This document shows, in pieces, positions 53,670 through 62,828 of a DNA stretch of 64,000 nt (within the stretch, counting starts at the first letter, position 1; each line of letters starts with the position of its first letter). The stretch lies in NCBI GenBank assembly GCA_027030245.1, contig JALVFE010000021.1:186001-250000 (forward strand), read 5' to 3'. The stretch is from Melioribacteraceae bacterium. Lineage in GTDB: Bacteria > Bacteroidota > Ignavibacteria > Ignavibacteriales > Melioribacteraceae. Under the pieces are notes generated by a model, which ran no database searches, was not told the DNA's origin, and saw only the letters and a program-made list of their open reading frames with translations. Both the position numbers and the translations under genes were made by a program.

Positions 53670-54620
53670 TTATTTTGCAAAATCCGTAAAGTAAAAAGAA
53701 TCCCCTACCTGAACCTTTTGTTTAGATTTTGTATCGTAAGCAACAAAAAAGAAATTAACTTTGTACCTTCCGTCCGGCTCTTCCAAATTTTCGTTTTTAT
53801 CAATCCAATCGTCAAATCTCCTTTCGGTGCTTGCCAGTTTGAGCGATACATTGTAAACCAAATTTCCCTTTTTGTCTTTATAAGGTTTCGATACGCTTAT
53901 CGGTCCGGAATATTTAACTTTAATCTGTTCCGGTCTTTCATCCGAAATTGTTACCGTAAAGCAAGTAGTTCTCTGCAAATCTTTTACGTAAATATCTTGC
54001 TTATCCATTTTCGTTGTTACTTTAGTAATCTTAATTTCCGGTGGCAGATTTTCTTTAACCGGTATTTTTGTTTCTTGACTACCGTATTTCACAATCAGTT
54101 CGTCTTCGCCTCCGACCTCAAATTCCTTTACCGATTTGGGCGGAACAACAACCAAAGGTTTATCCGGGTTTTCGGGCGAATAAATTTCAACTTCAAAATC
54201 GCCCTTGTTTTCCGCTTTGTTTGTTGCATATTTAAGAAACGAAAGACTTTTTACAAACGGGAAGCGCAATGATTTTTCTTCAACCGGTTTTTCGTCTTCC
54301 GGCTTTTCTAAAATTGGCTCTCTTTCAATTTTACTGCTTAGACTTGCTATCTTTTTATTTAACGAAGATAATTTCTTTTTCAATTCCAAGTTTTCCGTCA
54401 CCACATTGGTATCTATTTCTATATTGAATTTCAGACCTTGGCCGGAAAGAGAATCGACAATTGCAATCAGCGAATCACGGATGCTTTTATCGACCACTTT
54501 GTCTTTTCGTACTACTTCGCCTAAATTCAGTTCGGCGCCTTTCAATGCCAATACCGTAATTACGAAGATGTAGAGCACTTGATAAATAACGAATTTGGAG
54601 TCGCGGCTTCTTCTAACCAT
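53670..54620 (-). CDS. GldM-like single-pass periplasmic protein
   Basis: 316 residues. A basic N terminus (VRRSRDSKF) leads to one membrane helix (about residues 10-30, VIYQVLYIFVITVLALKGAEL), then a coiled coil (about 60-95) and several beta-rich periplasmic domains (VVPPKSVKEFEVGGEDELIV onward). The basic start, single helix ending ALxxxE and extended periplasmic part recall GldM of the type IX motor. Overall similarity is too weak for me to name it gldM. It starts right after the TolQ/GldL-like gene with AAGGA before the ATG. Confidence 0.6.
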   Translation of the reverse strand: MVRRSRDSKFVIYQVLYIFVITVLALKGAELNLGEVVRKDKVVDKSIRDSLIAIVDSLSGQGLKFNIEIDTNVVTENLELKKKLSSLNKKIASLSSKIEREPILEKPEDEKPVEEKSLRFPFVKSLSFLKYATNKAENKGDFEVEIYSPENPDKPLVVVPPKSVKEFEVGGEDELIVKYGSQETKIPVKENLPPEIKITKVTTKMDKQDIYVKDLQRTTCFTVTISDERPEQIKVKYSGPISVSKPYKDKKGNLVYNVSLKLASTERRFDDWIDKNENLEEPDGRYKVNFFFVAYDTKSKQKVQVGDSFYFTDFAK

Positions 54621-54621
54621 T

Positions 54622-55602
54622 TCAGCTTTCCTTTTTGTTAACTATTGAGTTTAAATTGTCGAGTGATTTGCTTACATGCTCGTGATTAAGATGCATTGCC
54701 ATTGAATCAATCGACTTACTCAATTCGTCCAAATCCTTCATGTGCTCTTGATTATTCTGCAGAAGAAGTTTTGTTCGTTCCAAAACTTGATTGATTGCTT
54801 TAAAGTTCTGATAAGTATCGAAACTGATTTTTTGTACTTCGAGTAAATTCTCTTTATAAGATTTAAGCTCATCGGCAGATAATTTATGGTTAACGGCAAA
54901 TGAATATTTTTCACGGTTTTCTAAAAGCGAAACTAATTTTTTGATTTCTTCCAACTGTTGCTTCGGATAATACGAATCACGTATATTTGCAGCCTTGTTC
55001 AAAATCTTCTGGAAGTTTTCGCCCATCGTATCCAAAACCGGTTCGAAGAGTTTTGCCAGCGCTAAAACAATAAGAGCTTTTATTTCGAATGGTACGGAAA
55101 TTCCGAGAAATATTTCGGGACCGAGTTTTATGCTTACCAACAAAATGGCGGCTCCAATCAACGGTAAAGCGGTTGCAATACCATCCACCAAACTCATCGC
55201 CGACGAAATTATCCGTTCGGTATTTTCGTGTGGTGTATCATCGGCTACCAATTTTCTCAAATCGGAATATGTTTTATATGCAATCAACATAAACAAAGCA
55301 TAAGCCGCAAACGGTAACCACCAAAATTGCAGCGGCTCAATTGCCCTGTTGGCAGGATTCCATTCGGGATATACGCTTTTTGCCAAATTGATTGAAATTT
55401 CACCTAAGAACGGTACTTTCGATATATCAAGAAAGAATGTTACGATTAATGCAAAGAAAGAAATCAACGCGGGTTTTATAAATATCGCGGGTGTTATTTT
55501 CTTTAATCCCGCAGCTTTAATTTGTTTTACTTGTTCCTCAATATCGCTTTGGGTTGAAATATTCTTATTATCGTTAAAATCACTGATATTGTTTTCTCTC
55601 AT
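54622..55602 (-). CDS. GldL/TolQ-like polytopic motor protein
   Basis: 326 residues with four membrane helices (about 43-63, 93-113, 138-158, 165-188) and a long C-terminal cytoplasmic coiled coil (about 190-326). The helix 3-4 segment GIATALPLIGAAILLVSIKLG resembles the ATAPLLGLLGTV region of TolQ/ExbB/MotA stators. It is paired with the single-pass periplasmic gene, as stator units are (MotA/B, ExbB/D, GldL/M). A perfect Crp-type palindrome lies 29 bases upstream. The motor role is inferred. Confidence 0.6.
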   Translation of the reverse strand: MRENNISDFNDNKNISTQSDIEEQVKQIKAAGLKKITPAIFIKPALISFFALIVTFFLDISKVPFLGEISINLAKSVYPEWNPANRAIEPLQFWWLPFAAYALFMLIAYKTYSDLRKLVADDTPHENTERIISSAMSLVDGIATALPLIGAAILLVSIKLGPEIFLGISVPFEIKALIVLALAKLFEPVLDTMGENFQKILNKAANIRDSYYPKQQLEEIKKLVSLLENREKYSFAVNHKLSADELKSYKENLLEVQKISFDTYQNFKAINQVLERTKLLLQNNQEHMKDLDELSKSIDSMAMHLNHEHVSKSLDNLNSIVNKKES

Positions 55603-56044
55603 TCCGGTACCCGAAATTTGTTCTAAAAAGTGTGATTTAAATCACATAAATTGTGCCAAATTGTGTATTCTTGATACTTTTATCTCAGGGCATGGAATTT
55701 AGGAGAATTAGATTGTTGGGTAATTATCGTTTATTTTTCACGAAGTTTTAGAAAATTATTGTATTTTTAATAAATAATGTTAAACCGCAGAATACAAATA
55801 TCTTTTTGTTTAAGGCGCGGTCTTAACCGGATTGGTGTTTTTTTCTCATTTTAAAATGTTTTAATCTCGATTCAAGACACATTAAAATTTATTTTTAAGA
55901 TAAGTATGATGTTATTAGATTACATTTTAAAACAAAAAGGTAAATTTTACGTGTAATAAAGTATTTTTTTCAGTAATTCTTGATATCTTCTTAATTTTTC
56001 TTCTATTTTGACGAAGATAATATAATATAAAGGAAAAGATAATT
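55603..56044. other. Long divergent intergenic region
   Basis: 442 bp between the GldL-like gene and the hybrid response regulator. Besides the Crp-type palindrome near its left end it contains AT-rich DNA with several TATAAT-like words (for example about 56018-56023), but no well-spaced -35 partner and no coding frame or RNA fold that I can support. Confidence 0.5.
55631..55646. promoter_or_regulatory. Perfect Crp/Fnr-type operator
   Basis: TGTGATTTAAATCACA is a 16-bp perfect palindrome that matches the TGTGA-N6-TCACA Crp consensus exactly. Its centre is 36 bases upstream of the GldL-like ATG and about 406 bases from the divergent regulator gene. So close to the start codon it may overlap the core promoter of the motor-like operon (repression or close activation). 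The binding protein is not encoded in this window. Confidence 0.7.
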
Positions 56045-58369
56045 ATGCTTCACGGCTTAAAGTTAGATATTTTAAATAAGCATCTTTCGTTATTAAAAAA
56101 AGCTCAGTCCGGAAAGGATGGCTTTCCAAGTGATTTGTGCAATTTTCTTGTAATTGAATTTGATTTCAAGGAATCTCTGATTTTCGACATCCAAGGGGAA
56201 AATAAATTATATCTGCTCGGTAAATCGTCTTATGCCGGCGCCGAATTCGTTCCGGGAAACTATTACGATTGCAACGTATGCAAAGATGCCGCAAATAACA
56301 ACATAATAAATATTAATGCTAATTATAATTGCAACATAGGATTCTCGAACTCGCCGACAGATGTAAGTTGTGTTGCCTTTAAAACCGAAAACGAAAAAAA
56401 CATACTTGTAAAATTTACCCGTAAAGTTCATTTTACCGAAGCGGACGAATCTGCCTTAAAAAATATTGCGGAAATAGTTGAAAATTATTTAACACTTTGG
56501 TTTACTGCCCGGGATAATGTTTCATTTATTCAGAGTCCGCGCTATCCGGAGATAATAGGAAAATCTCTGAGTGAATTAATCAATTCTTTGAACAAGGTCT
56601 TGGGTAATTCGTCTTTGGTTTTGGGAACAGAGCTGCAATCAAACCAGCAGAAATATTTAACCGAAATAAAAAATTCCACCAGAAATATTTTATCGGAAAT
56701 AGAATATCTTAAAACATTAAACGAAATTGAATCAAAAGGACCGGAGAAAAACGAAATAAAAGAAATAAACTTATTGCAACTTTTGGATGAAATTAAAAGT
56801 AATTCCGGCTTACGATTTAATATAAAATCCACCGCCGGCAATCCGGTTTTAAGAAACGATCCTAAAAAAATAAAGCACATTTTAAAAGCAATCTTAACTA
56901 ATCTTTCGGAAACTAAAACCCATGAAAATGCGGAATTAGTACTTTCCGGAACATCAAAAGGCATTTCGTTAAAAATTGAATACGGGCAGACGGAAAGTGA
57001 AAAAGTTATCAATAATTTGATTTCATATTTTTCTCCGGTAAACGTAATTAACGGGGATTCGCCAACGAATTCAGCAATGTTGTTTCTAGCTGCAAAATAT
57101 GCGGAAGACACCCAAACCTCCGTTGTTAAAGAACAAAACGCTAAAGACGGAAGCGTATTTTCGATTTACTTCGCTAATTTAACTACCGCTAAAGATGAAT
57201 GTCCGGAAAGTTCAACCGAAACAAAAACCGAAAAGAGAAAAGTTTTAGTCGTTGGAAACGATTATGCAACCTCGAAATTATTGAATAAATATTTGGATAA
57301 ATGGAATTACAATCCCGTAACCGTAAATAATGTTTCCGAAATTTTTACTAAGCTCGATTCAGAAGATTTTCTCGCCGTTATTCTGGATATTGAACAAAAA
57401 GACGAAAACAGCGTGGAACTTATCCGGAAAATTAAAAATCACGAAAAAGCAAAAGGTCTTCCCGTAATTGTTTGTTCAGTTGAACCGGAAAACGAAGAAG
57501 CCTTTGTAATCGGCGCAATAGAATATTTAACCAAACCGATAAACTACAATAATCTTGTTGAAATTTTAACAAGCTACAAATTTACTAAAGACTCGAATGT
57601 CCTCTGCGTTGATGATGATATTCCTACATTAAACTTGGTAAAACAAGCCATAGAAACCGCCGGATTTAACGCTATTGCCGAATTCCGCTCGGACAAAGTA
57701 ATGGAATTAATCTCAGGTATGTCTTTGGATTTGGCAATCATCGATTTGGATATGCCCCGCTTGAACGGATATGAGCTCATTAAACTCATCAAATCCAATC
57801 CCAAATTCACTGAACTCCCGATAATAATTTACACTGGCAAAGAAGATTTCGACGATGAATTAAAAAGCGTGGAAGGACTTTTCAGTTATCTGCTTAGCAA
57901 AAATTCCGTTGGAATGAAAGATTTGGAAAATGCAATCCGGAATATGATTGAAGGAACGGTGTCCGTTCCGGAACAAAAGAAGTACGAAAGCGGAATTAAA
58001 ATTTTACTTGCCGAAGATTACAAACATTCGCAAATAATTGTAACAAGACTGCTGAAACGCAATAATTTCAGTAACGTTGTTGTTGTGGAAAACGGGCAAG
58101 AAGCGCTCGACTATGTAAGAAAAGAAAAAGTGGACTTGATTTTAATGGATATGCAAATGCCTGTAATGAACGGCTTCGAAGCGATAGAACGGATAAGGGA
58201 AATTCCCGAATACCGCGAAACCCCGATTATTTCCATTACCGCTTTTGCAATGAAAGGCGACCGCGAAAAATGTTTGGAAGCCGGTGCAACCGATTACTTG
58301 CCAAAACCGCTTGACAGTAAAGAGTTTATCGAAAAAATAAAATATTATTCCGGAAGCTTGGTTAAATAA
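56045..58369 (+). CDS. Kinase-dead hybrid: GAF-like, degenerate histidine kinase and three receiver domains
   Basis: 774 residues. Residues 1-160 form a GAF-like input with clustered cysteines (76, 79, 96, 109). The region 165-225 aligns with the HisKA dimerisation helix, but the phospho-acceptor His position reads Ser176 (LSELINSLN). Residues 245-380 resemble an ATPase domain with an N-box-like ILTNL but no DxGxG box. Receivers follow: REC1 (about 399-510, Asp448), REC2 (about 518-635, DDD at 523-525, Asp567) and REC3 (about 652-770, Asp702, Lys754). It probably relays or buffers phosphate from another kinase. AAAGGA precedes the ATG. Confidence 0.78.
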   Translation: MLHGLKLDILNKHLSLLKKAQSGKDGFPSDLCNFLVIEFDFKESLIFDIQGENKLYLLGKSSYAGAEFVPGNYYDCNVCKDAANNNIININANYNCNIGFSNSPTDVSCVAFKTENEKNILVKFTRKVHFTEADESALKNIAEIVENYLTLWFTARDNVSFIQSPRYPEIIGKSLSELINSLNKVLGNSSLVLGTELQSNQQKYLTEIKNSTRNILSEIEYLKTLNEIESKGPEKNEIKEINLLQLLDEIKSNSGLRFNIKSTAGNPVLRNDPKKIKHILKAILTNLSETKTHENAELVLSGTSKGISLKIEYGQTESEKVINNLISYFSPVNVINGDSPTNSAMLFLAAKYAEDTQTSVVKEQNAKDGSVFSIYFANLTTAKDECPESSTETKTEKRKVLVVGNDYATSKLLNKYLDKWNYNPVTVNNVSEIFTKLDSEDFLAVILDIEQKDENSVELIRKIKNHEKAKGLPVIVCSVEPENEEAFVIGAIEYLTKPINYNNLVEILTSYKFTKDSNVLCVDDDIPTLNLVKQAIETAGFNAIAEFRSDKVMELISGMSLDLAIIDLDMPRLNGYELIKLIKSNPKFTELPIIIYTGKEDFDDELKSVEGLFSYLLSKNSVGMKDLENAIRNMIEGTVSVPEQKKYESGIKILLAEDYKHSQIIVTRLLKRNNFSNVVVVENGQEALDYVRKEKVDLILMDMQMPVMNGFEAIERIREIPEYRETPIISITAFAMKGDREKCLEAGATDYLPKPLDSKEFIEKIKYYSGSLVK

Positions 58370-58540
58370 GTTTTCCCGGATTTAACAGTCTCCCACATTT
58401 ACCCGACGAATCATTTACTTGAAATTCCGGAATTCACTAGGAAATCCGTAATAATCCCATCTCTAAACAAAAGATTTAGTAGTTTGTTATCTTGATTTTA
58501 TTTACTATTAAAAATAACTTTGTGGTTTATTTAATTTACG

Positions 58541-58993
58541 ATGAGTGAACAAACCAGAAATATAACCGTTAACCGCAAGGCAAGGCACGAATATCATATT
58601 CTGCAAACCTACGAAGCGGGAATTGCACTTGTAGGGACCGAAGTAAAGGCGTGCAGACAAAACAAAGCAAATTTAACGGACAGCTACGCGCGCGTAAAAA
58701 ACGGTGAAGTTTGGCTTATCGGAGCATATATCGGTCATTACGAGCAAGGAAACAGATTTAATCATGATCCGCACCGCGACCGGAAGCTTCTGTTAAACAA
58801 ACGCGAAATTCGTAAATTAGATAAAATAGTAAAAGAAAAAGGGGTAACTTTGATTCCGTTGCGTATGTATTTTACACGTGGGAAAGTAAAAGTGGAGCTT
58901 GCGGTTGCAAAAGGTAAAAAAGTTTACGATAAACGCGAAACCATTGCCAAACGGGATCAACAAAGGGAAATGGAAAGAAAATTCAAATATTAA
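58541..58993 (+). CDS. smpB: SsrA-binding protein
   Basis: A 150-residue tmRNA partner for ribosome rescue. It has the N-terminal NRKARHEYHILQTYEAGIALVGTEVKACR (about residues 11-39), the EVWLIGAYIGHYEQGNRFNHDP block and the basic C-terminal tail KKVYDKRETIAKRDQQRE that enters the decoding centre. The length is typical. No tmRNA gene was seen in the flanking DNA. It is followed 28 nt later by tyrS. Confidence 0.96.
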   Translation: MSEQTRNITVNRKARHEYHILQTYEAGIALVGTEVKACRQNKANLTDSYARVKNGEVWLIGAYIGHYEQGNRFNHDPHRDRKLLLNKREIRKLDKIVKEKGVTLIPLRMYFTRGKVKVELAVAKGKKVYDKRETIAKRDQQREMERKFKY

Positions 58994-59021
58994 TTCACTA
59001 TAAAAAGAAGGTCGTAAAATA

Positions 59022-60242
59022 TTGAAAAACAACATGTTTCCTCCGGTTAACGAACAAATGGATTTAATCAAACGGGGCGCTTCGGAAATCATTCCCGAAG
59101 AAGAACTCGTTCAAAAACTTGAAAAATCGATTAAAGAACAAAAACCTCTGAATATTAAACTGGGATGTGATCCCACAAGACCCGATCTTCACATCGGGCA
59201 TTCGGTAGTGTTGCGAAAGCTAGCACAATTTCAACAATTGGGTCACCAGGCAATACTCATCGTGGGAGATTTTACCGCGATGATCGGCGATCCATCCGGC
59301 AGGAATTCAACCCGCCCTCCTTTAACTTTTGAAGAAGCACAGCAAAATGCTAAAAGTTATTGGGAGCAAGCTTCTAAAATTCTGGATAAAAACAAAACCA
59401 AAATAGTTAACAATTCCGAATGGTTAAGCAAAATGTCTTTTGCCGATGTAATTCATCTTGCCTCCAAATTTACGGTGGCAAGAATGTTGGAAAGGGACGA
59501 CTTTTCAAAAAGATATAAAAGCGGCATTCCGATTAGTATTCATGAATTTCTTTACCCGCTTGCGCAGGCGATGGACAGCGTGGAAATTCAAAGCGACGTG
59601 GAGTTGGGCGGAACGGATCAAACTTTTAATTTGCTCGTCGGGCGGGATATCCAACGTGAATACGGTCAGGAGCCTCAAGTAATTTTAACCATGCCGTTGC
59701 TTGTTGGTACGGACGGTGTGGAAAAAATGAGTAAATCATATAATAATTACATTGGTATAGCTGATCCGCCGAACGAAATTTACGGAAAAACCCTTTCCAT
59801 ACCCGATGATTTAATTTACACGTATTTTGAGCTTGCCACCGATGTTTCACAAGCGGAATTAAATGAAATAAAACGGAAATTGGAAGACGGGAAAACCAAT
59901 CCGCGCGACTTAAAACGAATGCTCGCAAGGAAATTGGTTGCGATGTATTATTCCGAAGAAGACGCAAAACGCGCTGAAGAAGAATTCGATAAGATTTTTA
60001 TCAATAAAGGAATTCCCGACGATTTACCGGAAATTACATTAAGCGAAACCGAAATAGGTATTTTGGATTTGATTCTAAAAGCCGGCTTTGCTCCTTCCCG
60101 CAGCGAAGCAAGAAGATTGGTAATTCAAGGCGGGGTATCAATTGACGGTGAAAAGATAACCGATTTCAAACAAAACGTTCCGGTAAAAAACGGAATGATA
60201 TTAAAAGTAGGTAAACGGAAATTTGCAAAAATAACCGGTTAA
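59022..60242 (+). CDS. tyrS: Tyrosyl-tRNA synthetase
   Basis: A 406-residue class I synthetase. HIGH motif in [10 protein letters not shown] (about 48-57), Asp-Gln pair in [17 protein letters not shown] in [10 protein letters not shown] (about 235-239) and a C-terminal S4 RNA-binding domain ([18 protein letters not shown]). The sequence fits the TyrZ-like subgroup. The start is probably the TTG at 59022, ten bases after AGAAGG; an ATG four codons later is possible. It lies 11 nt before the arginine decarboxylase gene. Confidence 0.95.
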   Translation: MKNNMFPPVNEQMDLIKRGASEIIPEEELVQKLEKSIKEQKPLNIKLGCDPTRPDLHIGHSVVLRKLAQFQQLGHQAILIVGDFTAMIGDPSGRNSTRPPLTFEEAQQNAKSYWEQASKILDKNKTKIVNNSEWLSKMSFADVIHLASKFTVARMLERDDFSKRYKSGIPISIHEFLYPLAQAMDSVEIQSDVELGGTDQTFNLLVGRDIQREYGQEPQVILTMPLLVGTDGVEKMSKSYNNYIGIADPPNEIYGKTLSIPDDLIYTYFELATDVSQAELNEIKRKLEDGKTNPRDLKRMLARKLVAMYYSEEDAKRAEEEFDKIFINKGIPDDLPEITLSETEIGILDLILKAGFAPSRSEARRLVIQGGVSIDGEKITDFKQNVPVKNGMILKVGKRKFAKITG

Positions 60243-60253
60243 GGAGATAGAAC

Positions 60254-60799
60254 ATGTACGTTCCAACAAAAATATTTTTTACGAAAGGTGTAGGCATTCA
60301 CAAAGAATATTTGGCATCGTTCGAGCTGGCTTTAAGAAATGCGAAAATAGAAAAGTACAATCTGGTGACAGTTAGCAGTATTTATCCTGTAGGATGTAAA
60401 AAGATTTCTGTTGATCAAGGAATCAAGTTATTGAAACCCGGACAAATAGTTCACGCCGTAATGGCACGTAATGCAACCAACGAACCGAACAGATTAATCG
60501 CTGCATCGATCGGAATCGCACTTCCGAAAGATAAAAGCATGTACGGATATTTATCGGAACACCACCCCTTTGGTGAAACCGCGCGTGTTTCCGGTGATTA
60601 CGCGGAAGATTTGGCGGCTTCCATGCTTGCCACTACACTCGGCATCGATTTCGACCCGGATAAAGCATGGAACGAAAAAGAACAAGTGTTTAAAATGTCA
60701 GGTAAAATTGTTAACACAACAAACATTACACAATCCGCAAGGGGAAACAAAGACGGATTGTGGACAACTGTGATTGCCGCGGCAATACTTTTAAGTTAG
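60254..60799 (+). CDS. pdaD: Pyruvoyl-dependent arginine decarboxylase
   Basis: A 181-residue proenzyme that self-cleaves at the Ser41-Ser42 bond in TVSSIYP to make beta and alpha chains, the latter with an N-terminal pyruvoyl group. [21 protein letters not shown] and the [12 protein letters not shown] helix fit PdaD. It converts arginine to agmatine, the first step of polyamine synthesis. AAGGAG lies before the ATG and 11 nt separate it from tyrS, so co-transcription is likely. PdaD-type enzymes are common in archaea and scattered in bacteria, including Chlorobi relatives. Confidence 0.93.
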   Translation: MYVPTKIFFTKGVGIHKEYLASFELALRNAKIEKYNLVTVSSIYPVGCKKISVDQGIKLLKPGQIVHAVMARNATNEPNRLIAASIGIALPKDKSMYGYLSEHHPFGETARVSGDYAEDLAASMLATTLGIDFDPDKAWNEKEQVFKMSGKIVNTTNITQSARGNKDGLWTTVIAAAILLS

Positions 60800-60906
60800 A
60801 TTATTAAGTATTTACTAATTGAATTTTATTAAAAAAATTTTTATATACAATAATAAATTTAGTCTTTTACCTTTATAAAGGTACAAACAAAAATTAAGAG
60901 CATTAA

Positions 60907-62286
60907 ATGGTTACCACATCCACTATCGAGCAAATCAAAGAAAAGGTTGCAAAGAAGAATATTATTTTTCAAAGAAAACTTGAAAAACGACTAATTAATA
61001 TTACGGAAATAAGTAATGATTTCGGAGAAACATTAACACGTGTTGATGGCGAAATCCCAGTTGATTTAAAGGTAAATAAAGGAGACAGATTTTTATTCAT
61101 TAGTTATGAACAAACCCGTTACACACACGGGATTCATAAATATCCCGCAAAATTTTTTCCTGAACTACCCCGTTGGTTGATAAAAAAATATACTAACGAA
61201 TATGATATTGTATTAGACCCTTTCGGTGGAAGCGCTACTACAAGTATTGAAGCCTTGCTGAACAGAAGAAATTCAATAAGTGTTGATATAGATCCTTTTG
61301 CACAATTTTTAGCTAAAGTAAAAACTACAAAACTTAATAATGAAGAACTGGAAATTTTCACTAATATTTTGATTAAAAAAATTACAGAATTTAGAATTTC
61401 AAAAGACCTTGAAAATTTCATTCCTGAATTTCCTTATAGGGACAATTGGTTCAATAAAGATATTATTTATGAGCTTGCTTATATTAAAAAAAGTATTTAC
61501 GAATTGAACATTAGCAAGGAATTACAAAATTTCTTTCTTGCCACTTTTTCCTCAATAATACGTGCGGTTTCCAATGCGGATAATAATTGCACCAGAACTG
61601 TAATAAGAAAAAGGTTGAATAAACAAATCTATCCCACTTTGGCATTAACCAAATTTGTTGAAAATTTACTATTATACAAATCGAGAATAGAAGAATTTAA
61701 TAAATATGTTCCGGAGAATGTTTTCGTTGAAATACCAACTGATTGCGATGCAAGGGAATTAAAATACTCTGAGAATTTTTTCGATTTCGCTATAACCTCA
61801 CCCCCTTATGTAAATGCTGTAGACTATCCACGCACACATCAACTTGAAATATACTGGTTGGAATTGGAAAAAGGTAGTTTAACCCCGCTAAAGAAAAAAC
61901 ATGTCGGAACTGAAAGTGTTAGTATTAACCAATATAAAAAATTACACTATATCGGAATTGATGAGGTTGACCGAGTAATAGAAAATATTTACAATGTTGA
62001 TAAAAGAAGAGCATATATTGCTTATAAATTTTTAATTGATATGGAGAAAAACCTTAAAGAAGTTTACAGGACATTAAAAAATGGAAGTAGATATGTTATT
62101 GTAATTGGAAATAATAAAATCAGAGGTTTTACATTTGAAAGCTGGAAATATCTAATTTATCTTGCAGAAAAAAATAATTTTAAGCTTGAAACTTATTTTG
62201 GATCTGAAATTATTAAACACTTCATAAAAATAAAACGTGATGAACGAATCAATACAGATTGGGTAATAATTTTAAGGAAACCATAA
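60907..62286 (+). CDS. Site-specific DNA methyltransferase (probable N4-cytosine type)
   Basis: A 459-residue AdoMet enzyme. YTHGIHKYPAKFFPELPRWLI precedes motif I DPFGGSATTSIEAL (about 104-117) with the acidic motif II VDIDPF. The catalytic motif IV TSPPY is at 297-301, and a later YVIVIGNN block follows. TSPPY usually marks N4-cytosine methylases. Motif I precedes IV by about 190 residues, leaving room for a target-recognition region between them. The gene is AT-rich and is followed one base later by a nuclease-like gene, forming a type II R-M pair. Confidence 0.87.
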   Translation: MVTTSTIEQIKEKVAKKNIIFQRKLEKRLINITEISNDFGETLTRVDGEIPVDLKVNKGDRFLFISYEQTRYTHGIHKYPAKFFPELPRWLIKKYTNEYDIVLDPFGGSATTSIEALLNRRNSISVDIDPFAQFLAKVKTTKLNNEELEIFTNILIKKITEFRISKDLENFIPEFPYRDNWFNKDIIYELAYIKKSIYELNISKELQNFFLATFSSIIRAVSNADNNCTRTVIRKRLNKQIYPTLALTKFVENLLLYKSRIEEFNKYVPENVFVEIPTDCDARELKYSENFFDFAITSPPYVNAVDYPRTHQLEIYWLELEKGSLTPLKKKHVGTESVSINQYKKLHYIGIDEVDRVIENIYNVDKRRAYIAYKFLIDMEKNLKEVYRTLKNGSRYVIVIGNNKIRGFTFESWKYLIYLAEKNNFKLETYFGSEIIKHFIKIKRDERINTDWVIILRKP

Positions 62287-62287
62287 T

Positions 62288-62797
62288 ATGGTTGATGAGC
62301 TGGATAAATCCACCCGGGGAAAGCAAGCATCAATTGACGGATTTGCACACGAACATATTGTAGTCGGTATATTGATGAAAAAATTTCAGAATGTTTCATT
62401 GGTCGATCTTCCGCTTTCTTCTTATGATATAATTATAGCTAGAAAAAGTAAAAACAGCAAAAAGGAAGATATTATCAGAGTTCAAGTTAAAACTGCGAAA
62501 AAAAGCATTTCCTTTATCGGCGGAAGCCGCGGAGGCATTGATAGAACTTATAAATCAAATGTAAAAACTTATACCCAATCTACAAAAATTTCCGATGTTA
62601 TCGTTGGTATTCAACCTACGGCTAAACATGACAGTTTTAATTTGTTTTTTGTACCGACAATTTTGGTTGAAAAATGGGGGCAAAAAAGCATTTCTCTAAA
62701 TAAAATTCAAGCGTTAAAAAACAATTACGAAATGCTGGAAAATTGCAAGAATCACAAATTCATCTTGAAGAAAGCAAAAGAACTTAACCTAATTTAA
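62288..62797 (+). CDS. Putative type II restriction endonuclease (PD-(D/E)XK-like)
   Basis: A 169-residue soluble protein with a possible nuclease core: HEHIVVGILM (Glu22), SYDIIIAR (Asp47) and IRVQVKTA (Gln66-x-Lys68), consistent with the D...(E/Q)xK arrangement of many restriction enzymes. A basic glycine-rich GGSRGG loop follows. It shows no close resemblance to a named enzyme. It lies one base after the methyltransferase stop, the classic arrangement of an R-M pair. The specificity is unknown. Confidence 0.65.
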   Translation: MVDELDKSTRGKQASIDGFAHEHIVVGILMKKFQNVSLVDLPLSSYDIIIARKSKNSKKEDIIRVQVKTAKKSISFIGGSRGGIDRTYKSNVKTYTQSTKISDVIVGIQPTAKHDSFNLFFVPTILVEKWGQKSISLNKIQALKNNYEMLENCKNHKFILKKAKELNLI

Positions 62798-62828
62798 CAA
62801 TAATTGATTTAATTATTATTTTTTTTTA

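Noticed and set aside
53718-54573. Long plus-strand frames opposite the GldM-like gene
   Set aside because: They are antisense shadows of a gene with a signal-anchor, ribosome site and operon context; their translations look like low-complexity Phe/Ser/Arg sequence.
55654-55670. Sigma-54 promoter (TGGCAC word) upstream of the GldL-like gene
   Set aside because: TGGCAC is present on the minus strand but the partner TTGC(A/T) five bases on is missing.
56542-57111. 189-codon minus-strand frame inside the hybrid regulator gene
   Set aside because: It is antisense to a well-supported multidomain protein and has no start signal or family resemblance.
58370-58540. tmRNA gene near smpB
   Set aside because: The spacer is about 170 bases, with no tRNA-Ala-like acceptor/T-arm and no tag-coding frame ending in ALAA.
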